A stretch of DNA of 64,000 nucleotides from an uncultured Lachnospiraceae bacterium. GTDB taxonomy: Bacteria > Bacillota > Clostridia > Lachnospirales > Lachnospiraceae. The position numbers were made by a program, and so were the translations under genes. The notes below the pieces were generated by a model. It saw only the letters and a list, made by a program, of their open reading frames with translations. It had not been told where the DNA came from and did not search any database. Position 1 is the first letter of the stretch; the number at the start of each line of letters is the position of its first letter. Below are positions 9,657-18,196 of this stretch, one piece after another. The stretch is from contig CAJTSH010000002.1 of assembly GCA_910578885.1 (NCBI GenBank), positions 94,034 to 158,033 on the forward strand, written 5' to 3'.

Positions 9657-10256
9657 TTAACCGGATGATTCCCCCTCGCCGGCAGATGCCATCACATCTC
9701 CCGCATCCACAATCTCAGGGGCGTCAAAATTAACCTCCGCATTATTTGCGACGTCATTCGGATCAGGATTATTGTTATCTTCTTCCTCGTCACCCCAGAG
9801 GGATTCGTATTCCTCTTTTTCCTTAAGCTCGTTGAGCACAGCCATATTTTTGCATGACATGTACAGTTCCATGCTGTATTCCATCAGCTTTCTCTCATCT
9901 GAGGAAGGAACCTTTGCGCCTTTTGCAATTCTCCTTGCAACTTCCATAATTTTAGCAAGATCCACGGCAGCTTCCTCCAGCGCTTCGCCTTGCTGCTTCG
10001 AGGCTTCCGCATTAAAGTAAGCAGTGTGCATCTCCATGATCTGCTCCATAAAATTATGGTATTCATCGTATTTCTTCGTTACGGCGTCATAAGATAATTC
10101 TAAAGTGGCGGCTTCTTCGGCATACTGCTCTTTTGCGCCCGGATTAGCTTTCATCTTTTGTTCCAGCTCTTTCTTTTGTTTGGCCAGAGATACTTTCTGA
10201 TTCCAAAAAGCATGAAGCTGTGTGGAATAGAGGTTCCTTGCATCTCCTATTTTCAT
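9657..10256 (-). CDS. Acidic coiled-coil protein of unknown function
   Basis: I do not recognise this 199-residue protein. Residues 1-150 are almost entirely helical and charged with heptad-like spacing (for example KKELEQKMKAN and ELKEKEEYESL). They are followed by an acidic, Asn-rich, disordered tail beginning DEEEDNNNPDP and ending in Gly/Ser. There is no signal peptide or membrane segment. AAGGATG precedes the start. It is transcribed alone, divergently from the signal peptidase gene and convergent with the sensor kinase. A cytosolic structural or scaffold role would be a guess. Confidence 0.8.
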   Translation of the reverse strand: MKIGDARNLYSTQLHAFWNQKVSLAKQKKELEQKMKANPGAKEQYAEEAATLELSYDAVTKKYDEYHNFMEQIMEMHTAYFNAEASKQQGEALEEAAVDLAKIMEVARRIAKGAKVPSSDERKLMEYSMELYMSCKNMAVLNELKEKEEYESLWGDEEEDNNNPDPNDVANNAEVNFDAPEIVDAGDVMASAGEGESSG

Positions 10257-10439
10257 AAAATCACATCCTTATATTTGCTCGTACTTCCCTGTATCCTACT
10301 ATATATATCGGAAGTAATTTGGGATAAATTAGATATTTTGGCAGTATAAGATTTTATGCTTGTGAAACTTCCCGAAAAATAGTATCCTATATAAAGACAA
10401 GAAACAAAGCGGTAATAAATTATCGAGGTGTTCAAAAGA

Positions 10440-11015
10440 ATGAAAGGCAGAGTGGAAATTATGCAGCAGGAAAAAAATGCCCCGTTAGGAGTAGTAAAAG
10501 AAATTTTTAGCTGGATATTAACTATCACAGCGGCAGTTGCAATGGCACTGTTTTTAAATCATGTGGTATTCATCAATGCTACGATACCTTCCGGCTCAAT
10601 GGAGAATACGATTATGGAGGGGGACAGACTGCTAGGTCTGCGCATGGCTTATAATCGCAGCGAGCCGAAGAGGGGAGACATTATCATATTCAAGTATCCC
10701 GATAATGAAGAGGAGAACTTCATTAAGCGCGTGATTGGACTGCCGGGCGAGACAGTGGAGATACGTGACGCCAGGATTTATATCAATGGTTCTCAGACCC
10801 CGTTGGAAGAGAACTATTTGAAAGAAGAGTGGGTGATTGAAACAGGACCGTTTTTATTTGAAGTGCCAGAAGACTGTTATCTGGTTCTGGGGGATAATCG
10901 AAACAGTTCCAAAGATGCGAGGTATTGGGCAAATACCTATGTGGCAAAGGATAAGATTCTTGGAAAAGCATGGTTCCGCTATTTCCCGTTTAATAGTATG
11001 AGGGTATTGGAATAG
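10440..11015 (+). CDS. lepB: Signal peptidase I
   Basis: This 191-residue type I leader peptidase cleaves signal peptides from secreted proteins at the outer face of the membrane. It has one N-terminal membrane anchor (WILTITAAVAMALFL). The catalytic Ser53 lies in PSGSMENT and the general-base Lys96 in FIKRVIGLPGE. The third family block, LGDNRNSSKDARYW, is intact. Start ATG 10440 has GAGGTG 9 nt upstream; an in-frame GTG at 10428 overlaps that site. The CDF transporter gene begins 12 nt downstream. Confidence 0.95.
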   Translation: MKGRVEIMQQEKNAPLGVVKEIFSWILTITAAVAMALFLNHVVFINATIPSGSMENTIMEGDRLLGLRMAYNRSEPKRGDIIIFKYPDNEEENFIKRVIGLPGETVEIRDARIYINGSQTPLEENYLKEEWVIETGPFLFEVPEDCYLVLGDNRNSSKDARYWANTYVAKDKILGKAWFRYFPFNSMRVLE

Positions 11016-11027
11016 GGAGATATTGAA

Positions 11028-12191
11028 ATGATTCGTTTACTCGAAAGGATATTTATCAGTAAGAGACCGGAGAAAGAGAAAAGACAGGCATATGGCATAC
11101 TATGCGGAGTAGTTGGGATTCTTTTAAATGTCTGTCTGTTTATTGGGAAATTTCTGGCTGGCGTTATCAGTAATTCCATTGCAATCACAGCGGATGCATT
11201 TAACAATTTGTCGGATGCGGGCTCATCATTTGTTACCTTGATTGGCTTTAAGCTGGCGGGAGCCAAGCCGGATCCGGAGCATCCCTTCGGTCACGGAAGG
11301 ATGGAATATGTGTCTGGTCTGGTCGTGGCAGGTGCAATTCTTATAATGGCATTTGAGCTGGTAAGAGACTCTGTAGATAAGATTTTACATCCGCAGGAGA
11401 CAGTATTTTCTACGGCAGCGCTTGTCATATTGGCGATATCCATTCTGGTGAAACTGTATATGGCATATTACAACAAAAGCATCGGCAAGAAGATAAATTC
11501 TACGGCTATGCGTGCAACCTCATTGGATAGTTTAAGTGATGCATGCGCAACGACAGTCGTGCTTGTTTCCGCGCTAATCGCTGAAATTTTTCATGTTCGT
11601 ATTGACGGATGGTGCGGCGCATTGGTGGGTCTGTTTATTTTTTATTCGGGGATAAACGCAGCGAAGGAGACGCTCGATCCATTATTAGGCCAGCCTCCGG
11701 AGAAAGAATTTGTAGAGGAAGTGGAGCGGTTGGTCATGCAGGAGAAAACGGTCAGAGGCATTCATGATTTGGTCGTTCATGATTATGGTCCGGGACGGTT
11801 GATGATATCTCTGCATGCTGAGGTTCCGGCTGACAGGAATATCTTAGAGCTTCATGACATGATAGACAATCTTGAGAAACAGATTGGGGAGAAGATGAGC
11901 TGTGAGGCTGTCATCCATATGGATCCTGTGGTGGTCGGGAATCCGCTCATCGAAGAGTTAAAGAGAACAGAGAAAGGGATTCTTGCAGAGATAGACAGTA
12001 AGCTGAGCCTGCATGATTTCCGGGTGGTCATGGGACCAACACATACGAACTTGATCTTTGATGTGGTAATTCCATTCAAGTATAAGTTAAGCGATGAAGA
12101 ATTGGTAGGGCAGTTAAAAAGCAGAACGAGTGAGTTGTTGGGAGAGGAATATTTTCTTGTAGTGAAAGTGGATAAAGCAAGTATAAAATAA
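11028..12191 (+). CDS. Cation diffusion facilitator family metal exporter, probably Mn-type
   Basis: This 387-residue CDF transporter would expel divalent metal ions in exchange for protons. The transport-site motifs are ADAFNNLSDAGSS in TM2 and TSLDSLSDAC in TM5, followed by a cytoplasmic C-terminal domain (residues about 210-290 and a longer tail). TM2 has N-x3-D and TM5 D-x3-D instead of the His-containing set of zinc transporters. That pattern is associated with manganese-transporting CDFs such as MntE; this is inference. HPFGHGRMEY is the conserved loop after TM2. It lies 12 nt after lepB and ends at a bidirectional terminator. Confidence 0.9.
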   Translation: MIRLLERIFISKRPEKEKRQAYGILCGVVGILLNVCLFIGKFLAGVISNSIAITADAFNNLSDAGSSFVTLIGFKLAGAKPDPEHPFGHGRMEYVSGLVVAGAILIMAFELVRDSVDKILHPQETVFSTAALVILAISILVKLYMAYYNKSIGKKINSTAMRATSLDSLSDACATTVVLVSALIAEIFHVRIDGWCGALVGLFIFYSGINAAKETLDPLLGQPPEKEFVEEVERLVMQEKTVRGIHDLVVHDYGPGRLMISLHAEVPADRNILELHDMIDNLEKQIGEKMSCEAVIHMDPVVVGNPLIEELKRTEKGILAEIDSKLSLHDFRVVMGPTHTNLIFDVVIPFKYKLSDEELVGQLKSRTSELLGEEYFLVVKVDKASIK

Positions 12192-12194
12192 AAG

Positions 12195-12229
12195 CAGGGG
12201 GCAGGATCTATATAAGAGCCTGCTCCCTG
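12195..12229. terminator. Bidirectional terminator
   Basis: An 11-bp stem with one wobble (arms 12195-12205 and 12219-12229, 13-nt AT-rich loop) lies between two convergent genes. The plus strand continues TTCCTTT and the minus strand continues TTTTATTT, so it can serve both. Confidence 0.7.
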
Positions 12230-12242
12230 TTCCTTTATCTGT

Positions 12243-14441
12243 CTATTTCCCGACGGAATTTCTCAAAGCCTTCTCAATGTCAGGATTAATTGAAGCACCC
12301 GGTAATGGAGATGTAATTTTATCTGAGCCGATACCTGCCGGTGACGGTCCCATTTCTGTTATTGATTTTGCTGCATGATAAGTATATTCATTGGAGGTTC
12401 TAAAAATGGTATTGCTGGAGCCTACAATGTTGGCGGTAATTATATCGCCATCCTCGGCATCATCCCCCGAAATCCGCAGCATGGTGCTGGAAATAAATGC
12501 GGTGGAAACCTTGGTTCCATTTACATAGATTTTTGTCCAAGGTGTGAAATTCGAACCGGAAATATATATTTTACCGTCAACAGAGTTGCGGATAATCTGT
12601 ATTTTCACATCATCAATTCCCATTACAAGGTCGCTGGCAGGATATTTGTCCTCTCCGTTATAAGCATAACGCTCGCCGTAAAGCAGGTCATATTGAAGCT
12701 GCTCAAAATCCTTCAGGTAAGTTTCGGAATCCTTCTGCGTCTGATGTGTTGTAAACAGCGTTCCTTCGTGGATTCCGATCTGATCCATAGCATTTGCCAT
12801 CAATTGATAAGAGGTTAAATCGGCATCCTCTTTGGCTAGGCCGAAATTGTTCCAAGTGATGTATTTTGTTTTAAAAATATCACCTGCCGCCATGTCAGCG
12901 TCTTCTAATCCCATTGTTGGAAGATGATCGCCGAACATAACGATCATGGTCTTTTCGTCCCGTTTTGAAACTTCGTCAATCAGATTAGCGATGAACTTAT
13001 CCACTTCATGAATCATATTGACATAATATTCCCAACTGTTGTTGGTTCCCTCATCAGCAGCGCCGCCGACCTTGATTTCCGGATTTGTTAGAATCTTCTC
13101 TTTGGGATAGTCGCCGTGTCCCTGTACGGTAATCGTATATACGAAATCGGCCTGATCTGGCGTAGCGTCCATCGCCTTTATGGTCTCGCGGATCAGAATA
13201 TCATCGGTAGGCCAGTCGCCAAGAGGGGTGTACTCTTGGATATTCATGCACTCCTTGCTGGTAAAGGTGTCAAAGCCCATCATGGAGAAAGCATTTGCAC
13301 GGCTGTAGAAGTTACCGCCATTGTTGTGGACAACATGTGTTCCATATCCGATAGAATTTAAATTCGAGGCAATGCTTTCACAGTCGGTTTTCTTTAACGT
13401 GGTTTTATAGGGGTATTCTCCTGTGCCGAAATACTGTAAGCCCATGCCGGTCAATACTTCAAATTCCGTGTTGGCGGTTCCCGCTCCAACTACCGGAACG
13501 GTTAAGTAACCGGAAGAAAAGTTGTTGTACAAATTATGGAAATTCGGAACCGGGTCTTCGGAGAATTCCAAAAAATTCACATCATATGGATCAATGAAAG
13601 ATTCCAGTAATACTAAAATAATATTCGGAGCATCCTCAGCCGTAACGGTAGTCTCTTCCTTTGCCGCGTTGACGTTTGCCTGAATTTCTTCTATTGTCTC
13701 CTTAGAGTAATCCTCCGGTTTGCTCATGCCCCTGTCGACAACGCTGGAAGAGAATCCATAGACGAATCCATAATTTTCATAGCCCTGTGCAATATTGGAG
13801 AAATAGGACGCTACAATATTGGTGCTCTGCGCAGCCTTTGTGGTAAGCGGAAGGAGCAGACAGCTTGCGGCAACAAATAACGGAGTTAAATATTTATGTG
13901 TATTACCCTGAAACTTCGGACCTTTTACAAACATCCAGATACAGAAGGCAAAGAAGGCGCTTACAACGCATACAACCAGAATGGCTTCCTTTGCGGTAAA
14001 GTAATTGGTGTTTTTCATTTCAAATAAATCGGACAGACATTTTAAGTCGGTAAATCCGAACGGGGTGACGCGCTTGGCGAGGATACATCCGTTTACCGTT
14101 CCAAGGAATATCCAAAAGCCCCCGACTAACAGCCGCACCAGCGCCCTTCTTCTTACCAGATATGCCAGAGACAAGCTGGTAAATATAATGAAGGAATTGT
14201 ATAGGTAAGCCGCGGTGTGCCCGCCTACAAAAGCCAATGCCGATACGAAGGAACGTCTGGAAATACATTCTATTGTAAAACAGAGCAGGCAGGCTAGAAT
14301 AGCATGATAAATCAGTGAATACTTATTTAAATGTGCTACTGCCTTCTCTGTGCGAGGATTTGGCTGACGGTTCTGCTTTTCGGCTTTACGGGTCTCGTGT
14401 TTTCCTTTCATGTAATGAATCATATCTTTTATTGAACTCAT
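12243..14441 (-). CDS. LTA-synthase-family membrane phosphoglycerol transferase with C-terminal TIG-like domain
   Basis: This 732-residue protein has five or so N-terminal membrane helices (residues about 40-210) and an extracellular sulfatase-fold domain (about 270-560) of the LtaS/phosphoglycerol transferase family. Visible landmarks are the metal-binding ILVLLESF start, predicted catalytic Thr322 in GAGTANTEFE, the VVHNNGGNFYSR block and the metal-binding MFGDHLPTM. It would polymerise or transfer glycerophosphate at the cell surface. Unusually, residues about 625-705 resemble an IPT/TIG beta-sandwich (YISGSNFTPWTKIYVNG), followed by a Pro/Ser tail. The start has AAGGAGG 8 nt or so upstream. 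Transcribed alone. Confidence 0.88.
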   Translation of the reverse strand: MSSIKDMIHYMKGKHETRKAEKQNRQPNPRTEKAVAHLNKYSLIYHAILACLLCFTIECISRRSFVSALAFVGGHTAAYLYNSFIIFTSLSLAYLVRRRALVRLLVGGFWIFLGTVNGCILAKRVTPFGFTDLKCLSDLFEMKNTNYFTAKEAILVVCVVSAFFAFCIWMFVKGPKFQGNTHKYLTPLFVAASCLLLPLTTKAAQSTNIVASYFSNIAQGYENYGFVYGFSSSVVDRGMSKPEDYSKETIEEIQANVNAAKEETTVTAEDAPNIILVLLESFIDPYDVNFLEFSEDPVPNFHNLYNNFSSGYLTVPVVGAGTANTEFEVLTGMGLQYFGTGEYPYKTTLKKTDCESIASNLNSIGYGTHVVHNNGGNFYSRANAFSMMGFDTFTSKECMNIQEYTPLGDWPTDDILIRETIKAMDATPDQADFVYTITVQGHGDYPKEKILTNPEIKVGGAADEGTNNSWEYYVNMIHEVDKFIANLIDEVSKRDEKTMIVMFGDHLPTMGLEDADMAAGDIFKTKYITWNNFGLAKEDADLTSYQLMANAMDQIGIHEGTLFTTHQTQKDSETYLKDFEQLQYDLLYGERYAYNGEDKYPASDLVMGIDDVKIQIIRNSVDGKIYISGSNFTPWTKIYVNGTKVSTAFISSTMLRISGDDAEDGDIITANIVGSSNTIFRTSNEYTYHAAKSITEMGPSPAGIGSDKITSPLPGASINPDIEKALRNSVGK

Positions 14442-14776
14442 ACGGTGAATTCCTCCTTAACTTTTTCAACAGCGCTTTCGAAAAGCGCCGGTAAATCATA
14501 TGTCAATGCTAAATTATCTATGCTTGAAAAGAATATATCGAAAATGCCGAAAAATCAACGGTAAACTTTGATAAAAAATTATTAAGTTTTTTTTAATATC
14601 AATGAATTCTGCATAATAAACAAGCAGAAAATAAGAGTTGGTTATAGAAAATGGAAAAAAATAAGAGTATAATAAAGAATGATAACGTACATTTTGCATA
14701 TGAACATTGGCAAATGGGAAAAATTGTGATATATTTTTGTTGTATAATTTCATAGAGACAGATGAGGAATTAAGAG
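14442..14776. other. Divergent AT-rich intergenic region
   Basis: This region separates the minus-strand LTA-synthase-like gene from plus-strand smsC. A hairpin with 7-bp arms 14472-14478 and 14482-14488 lies in the 5' leader of the minus-strand gene. TATAAT at 14743-14748 is the best -10 candidate for smsC; no well-spaced -35 was found. No ORF worth calling. Confidence 0.5.
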
Positions 14777-15505
14777 ATGCTAGAATTGAAAGATATCAGT
14801 TTTCAGGTGAGCGATGAAAATGACAAGGATAAAGAGATACTTAGGAATATCAATTTAACAATCAATGAGAGATTTGTGGCGGTGACAGGACCGAACGGCG
14901 GCGGGAAGTCCACGTTGGCGAAAGTGATAGCCGGGATTATTCAGCCAACGTCCGGACGGATACTTCTGGATGGCGAGGATATTACCGAGATGTCGATTAC
15001 CGAGCGGGCAAGGGCAGGCGTCAGCTTTGCATTTCAACAGCCGGTGCGTTTTAAGGGATTGACTGTGAAGGACTTGATTACCCTTGCGGCAGGCAAGGAT
15101 ATTTCTGTGACGGAAGCATGTTCTTATCTTTCGGAAGTGGGGCTGTGTGCGAAGGATTACATTGACCGGGAAGTGAATGCCAATTTGTCCGGCGGAGAGT
15201 TAAAGCGGATTGAAATTGCTATGATTATAGCCAGAGGGACGAAGCTGTCCATCTTTGACGAGCCGGAGGCGGGAATTGACCTATGGAGCTTTAACAATCT
15301 CATACAGGTATTTGAGAATTTGCATAGAAAAATCAATGGTTCTATTTTGATTATTTCCCATCAGGAGAGAATTTTGAACATCGCAGATAAAATTATTGTT
15401 CTTGCAAACGGAGAGGTTCACGCTGCAGGCTCTAAGGAAGAGGTTATGCCGACGCTGCTTAAGACTTCGGAAGCATGCAGTACATTGATGGATAAGATTG
15501 TTTAG
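14777..15505 (+). CDS. smsC: SmsC/SufC-like ABC ATPase of a minimal Fe-S assembly system
   Basis: This 242-residue soluble ABC ATPase has Walker A GPNGGGKST, signature LSGGELKR, Walker B LSIFDEPEAGID and an H-loop ISHQE. The DEPEAGID form and the neighbouring SufB/D-like gene 18 nt downstream identify it as the SufC-type subunit. It would power assembly of iron-sulfur clusters on the SmsB scaffold. No cysteine desulfurase (SufS), SufU or SufE is encoded nearby, matching the two-gene SUF-like minimal system described in anaerobes. It is not a membrane transporter subunit because no permease gene is present. Confidence 0.88.
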   Translation: MLELKDISFQVSDENDKDKEILRNINLTINERFVAVTGPNGGGKSTLAKVIAGIIQPTSGRILLDGEDITEMSITERARAGVSFAFQQPVRFKGLTVKDLITLAAGKDISVTEACSYLSEVGLCAKDYIDREVNANLSGGELKRIEIAMIIARGTKLSIFDEPEAGIDLWSFNNLIQVFENLHRKINGSILIISHQERILNIADKIIVLANGEVHAAGSKEEVMPTLLKTSEACSTLMDKIV

Positions 15506-15523
15506 AATGGATGGGTGAATGAA

Positions 15524-16441
15524 ATGGATCAGATACAGAAAAACTTACTTGCGCAGGTGGCTGATTTGCATGAAGTACCGGAAGGCGCATATAATATACG
15601 TTCCAATGGAAAGTTAGAAGGCAGGAATACGACAGCCAATATTGATATAGTGACCAAGGAAGATAAGCCGGGGATTGATATCATCATCAAGCCGGGGACG
15701 AAGAATGAGAGTATGCATATACCGGTTATTCTAAGTGAAAGCGGTATAAAGGATTTGGTATACAATGATTTCTACATTGGTGAGGATGCAGATGTGACAA
15801 TCGTTGCAGGCTGTGGTATCAGCAATTGCGGAGTGGACACTTCCGAACACGATGGGATTCATACATTCCATATCGGCAGGAATGCAAAGATCCGCTATGT
15901 AGAGAAGCATTATGGGGAAGGAAATGGAAGCGGAGAGCGGATTTTGAATCCGACAACCGTGATTCATATTGATGAAGGCGGATATATGGAAATGGAATCC
16001 GTACAGATCAAGGGAGTGGATTCTACGGAACGCGTAACAATGGCGGATTTGAAGGCGGGGGCATCTCTGGTGGTGAAAGAAAAGCTGATGACCCACGGGA
16101 GGCAAAAGGCAGAGAGTAAATTTTCTGTTAATTTAGATGGAGAGAATTCAAGTGCGAATATCATTTCACGCTCTGTTGCAAAGGGGAACTCCGAGCAGAT
16201 ATTTATTTCACATTTGAATGGAAATAATAAGTGTGCCGGTCATACAGAGTGCGATGGGATTATTATGGATCAGGCAAGGGTAAATGCGGTGCCGTCTTTG
16301 TCGGCGAATCATCTGGATGCAAGTTTGATCCATGAGGCGGCAATTGGAAAAATAGCCGGAGAACAGCTTGTGAAGCTGATGACGCTTGGACTGACCGAAG
16401 CAGAAGCGGAAGAGCAGATTGTGAATGGTTTTTTGAAATAG
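15524..16441 (+). CDS. smsB: SmsB: short SufB/SufD-family Fe-S scaffold
   Basis: About 305 residues, well below SufB (about 470) and SufD (about 420). The right-handed beta-helix core is present (repeated short hydrophobic strands), with the Cys-bearing segments VVAGCGISNCGVDTSEHDG and NNKCAGHTECDGIIMD near the end. The helical C-terminus is LTEAEAEEQIVNGFL, as in SufB/D. Being the only scaffold gene, it probably forms a homodimer with SmsC. Start ATG 15524 has GGATGGG upstream; a GTG at 15515 is the alternative. Operon with smsC. Confidence 0.88.
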   Translation: MDQIQKNLLAQVADLHEVPEGAYNIRSNGKLEGRNTTANIDIVTKEDKPGIDIIIKPGTKNESMHIPVILSESGIKDLVYNDFYIGEDADVTIVAGCGISNCGVDTSEHDGIHTFHIGRNAKIRYVEKHYGEGNGSGERILNPTTVIHIDEGGYMEMESVQIKGVDSTERVTMADLKAGASLVVKEKLMTHGRQKAESKFSVNLDGENSSANIISRSVAKGNSEQIFISHLNGNNKCAGHTECDGIIMDQARVNAVPSLSANHLDASLIHEAAIGKIAGEQLVKLMTLGLTEAEAEEQIVNGFLK

Positions 16442-16477
16442 CCCAAGGTCAGTTTCGCATGGGAGGGTGGAGAGAGA

Positions 16478-17554
16478 ATGAGATTGAAAGCGAGTGATAA
16501 AAACGAACAACAGGAGATGGATATCTGGAATGGTGTGATTCTGGCGTCCATGTGGCGGATTTATATCATATGTGTGGTCGTGCAGTTGTTGTGCCTGTTT
16601 ACCTATAAGCCAACATCAGAATGTTCTTATCTCACATATTTTGAGATTTATTTTTTGCTTCCGGTAGCGGCGCAGGGCATATTGTTGCTGCTGTTAAAAT
16701 TATTTATACGTTACAAGAGTGAATATCTGAGTGATTATGTACTGGATGTTGTGTCGATTATAATATCGAATCTATTTTTTTCGGTATTAGTTTTGATTCA
16801 TTCAAATATGTCTTACATTACAGTGATGCTTATGGCGCCGATTGCGCTGGTCTCCGTATATAAGGTGCAAGGGTTGATCTGGATACAGTTAGTGGTCTCC
16901 ACTGTACTGTATGTGGCTTCGAGATTTCCGTTTTTACCTAGGGTCACTTACTGGATGGATGAGATGCCGGGTCTTCGGATTATTACATTTTTGGCGCTTG
17001 CATTTGTGTTTGCGGCGGTAGAAGAGCAGGTGAGAAAATCTTCCCTGCAATTGAATATTCAGGTGTGGAAGGATTCATTGACGCATTTATATAATCATGA
17101 AGCCTTTTATGAAGAGTTAGAAGAAAATATGGAGAAATTCAAAACGGATCAGGAGCCGTTTTCTATTTTGATTGCGGACATTGATAACTTTAAGATGGTC
17201 AATGATACCTATGGTCATGCCTATGGGGACGAGGTTATCCGGGCCGTGGCGCGGGTCATGGAAAAAAACCGGGGTTCTAGGGATTTTGCAGCAAGATACG
17301 GCGGTGAAGAATTTGCGATGATATTGCCGAGAAAGCAGGTGGGGGAAGCAATTCTCATGGCGGATAAGATAAGGCGGGAATTTGGCGCCATCAATATTGA
17401 ATCCAAAGATGGACCTAAGAGTTTTTCTATCAGTATTGGCGTGGCGGAGTATAATAAGCCTTACCGGACCAGCAGTTCTTTTTTTGAGGAAGCGGATCAG
17501 GCATTATATAAGGCTAAGGCTGGCGGGAAGAACAAGGTCTGCTGTTATAAATAG
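16478..17554 (+). CDS. Membrane GGDEF diguanylate cyclase
   Basis: This 358-residue protein has about six N-terminal membrane helices (residues 20-185) followed by a GGDEF domain that makes cyclic di-GMP from GTP. The active loop is RYGGEEFAMIL, with the metal-binding ADIDNFKMVNDTYGH block upstream. The inhibitory I-site that normally reads RxxD just before the loop is GSRD here, so product inhibition is probably weak or absent. The membrane part belongs to no sensor family I can name. GGGAGG precedes the ATG. A terminator follows. Confidence 0.92.
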   Translation: MRLKASDKNEQQEMDIWNGVILASMWRIYIICVVVQLLCLFTYKPTSECSYLTYFEIYFLLPVAAQGILLLLLKLFIRYKSEYLSDYVLDVVSIIISNLFFSVLVLIHSNMSYITVMLMAPIALVSVYKVQGLIWIQLVVSTVLYVASRFPFLPRVTYWMDEMPGLRIITFLALAFVFAAVEEQVRKSSLQLNIQVWKDSLTHLYNHEAFYEELEENMEKFKTDQEPFSILIADIDNFKMVNDTYGHAYGDEVIRAVARVMEKNRGSRDFAARYGGEEFAMILPRKQVGEAILMADKIRREFGAINIESKDGPKSFSISIGVAEYNKPYRTSSSFFEEADQALYKAKAGGKNKVCCYK

Positions 17555-17570
17555 AATACATACAGAAATT

Positions 17571-17600
17571 AAGAAACGCCGGCGGAGTCCGGCGTTTCTT
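17571..17600. terminator. Bidirectional terminator
   Basis: Perfect 12-bp stem (arms 17571-17582 and 17589-17600, 6-nt loop). The stem ends in TTTCTT on the plus strand and again on the minus strand, serving the convergent cyclase and CsoR genes. Confidence 0.75.
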
Positions 17601-17607
17601 GACAAGA

Positions 17608-17949
17608 TTATTTGATAAATTTGCTGATGGCATCCTGTAAATCTTTTAACACCTGCTCATCGCCTGTTTCCACTGCGTCCACGACACAGTGGTTGATATG
17701 GTCCTCTAAAATAATTTTGCCGATATTGTTGATGGCAGAGCGGACGGCGGCGATCTGAATCAATATTTCGCTGCAATCTCTTCCATCCGCCACCATTTTT
17801 TTGATGGATTCCATATGACCAATCGCACGCGCCATCCGGTTCAAGACGGCTTTCGTATTGGTGTGTACATGCTTATGCCCGTCGTGGGAATGGATATGGG
17901 AAATTGTTTCTTCCGAAGAAATATTGTTATTTGTAGGTGATTCTGACAT
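17608..17949 (-). CDS. csoR: CsoR-family copper-sensing repressor with His-rich N-terminus
   Basis: This 113-residue all-helical DUF156 regulator would release DNA on binding Cu(I). The three-ligand set is visible with exact CsoR spacing: Cys in RDCSEIL, then His 25 and Cys 29 residues later in DHINHCV. The N-terminus carries an extra His-rich stretch (HIHSHDGHKHVHTN) that could bind metal. The start at 17949 has GGAG 8 nt upstream; an in-frame ATG at 18003 has no ribosome site. No copper ATPase or chaperone gene is adjacent, so its targets lie elsewhere or in its own promoter. Confidence 0.88.
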   Translation of the reverse strand: MSESPTNNNISSEETISHIHSHDGHKHVHTNTKAVLNRMARAIGHMESIKKMVADGRDCSEILIQIAAVRSAINNIGKIILEDHINHCVVDAVETGDEQVLKDLQDAISKFIK

Positions 17950-18032
17950 AGTGTGCTCCAATTCTATTTTTAGATTGCAGGGTATTAAGGTCTGTCGTGT
18001 CATAAATCATATCATATAATTGTCAAATGTGC

Positions 18033-18160
18033 TATAATAAGGAAACGTATTTCTTGTAATCAACCTAGCGGTTGGTTACATGATATAATAAAGGAAACGT
18101 ATTTCTTGTAATCAACCTAGCGGTTGGTTACATGATATAATAAGGAAACGTATTTCTTAT
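18033..18160 (+). repeat. Tandem 51-52 bp promoter-like palindromic repeat (2.5 units)
   Basis: Three copies of TATAATAA(A)GGAAACG begin at 18033, 18084 and 18136. After the first two stands an imperfect palindrome with 10-nt arms GTAATCAACC and GGTTGGTTAC around TAGC (18056-18079 and 18108-18131). Each TATAAT is preceded by TGn, making an extended -10 box. The array ends 36 nt before the GH31 start, in the same orientation. The same unit recurs at 59172-59251. Function is inferred: repeated promoter plus operator or RNA leader hairpin. Confidence 0.85.
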
Positions 18161-18196
18161 AATGAATTGCTTGGTGAGAGAAAGGAAGTATAATAC

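Noticed and set aside
12375..12818. 147-codon plus-strand open frame inside the LTA-synthase-like gene
   Set aside because: Antisense shadow of a well-supported minus-strand gene.
14777..16441. ABC transporter operon
   Set aside because: The second gene is a soluble SufB/D beta-helix protein, not a permease; no membrane subunit is present.
18033..18160. Possible CRISPR array
   Set aside because: The 51-52 bp units are contiguous and near identical with no unique spacers, and no cas genes are in the window.
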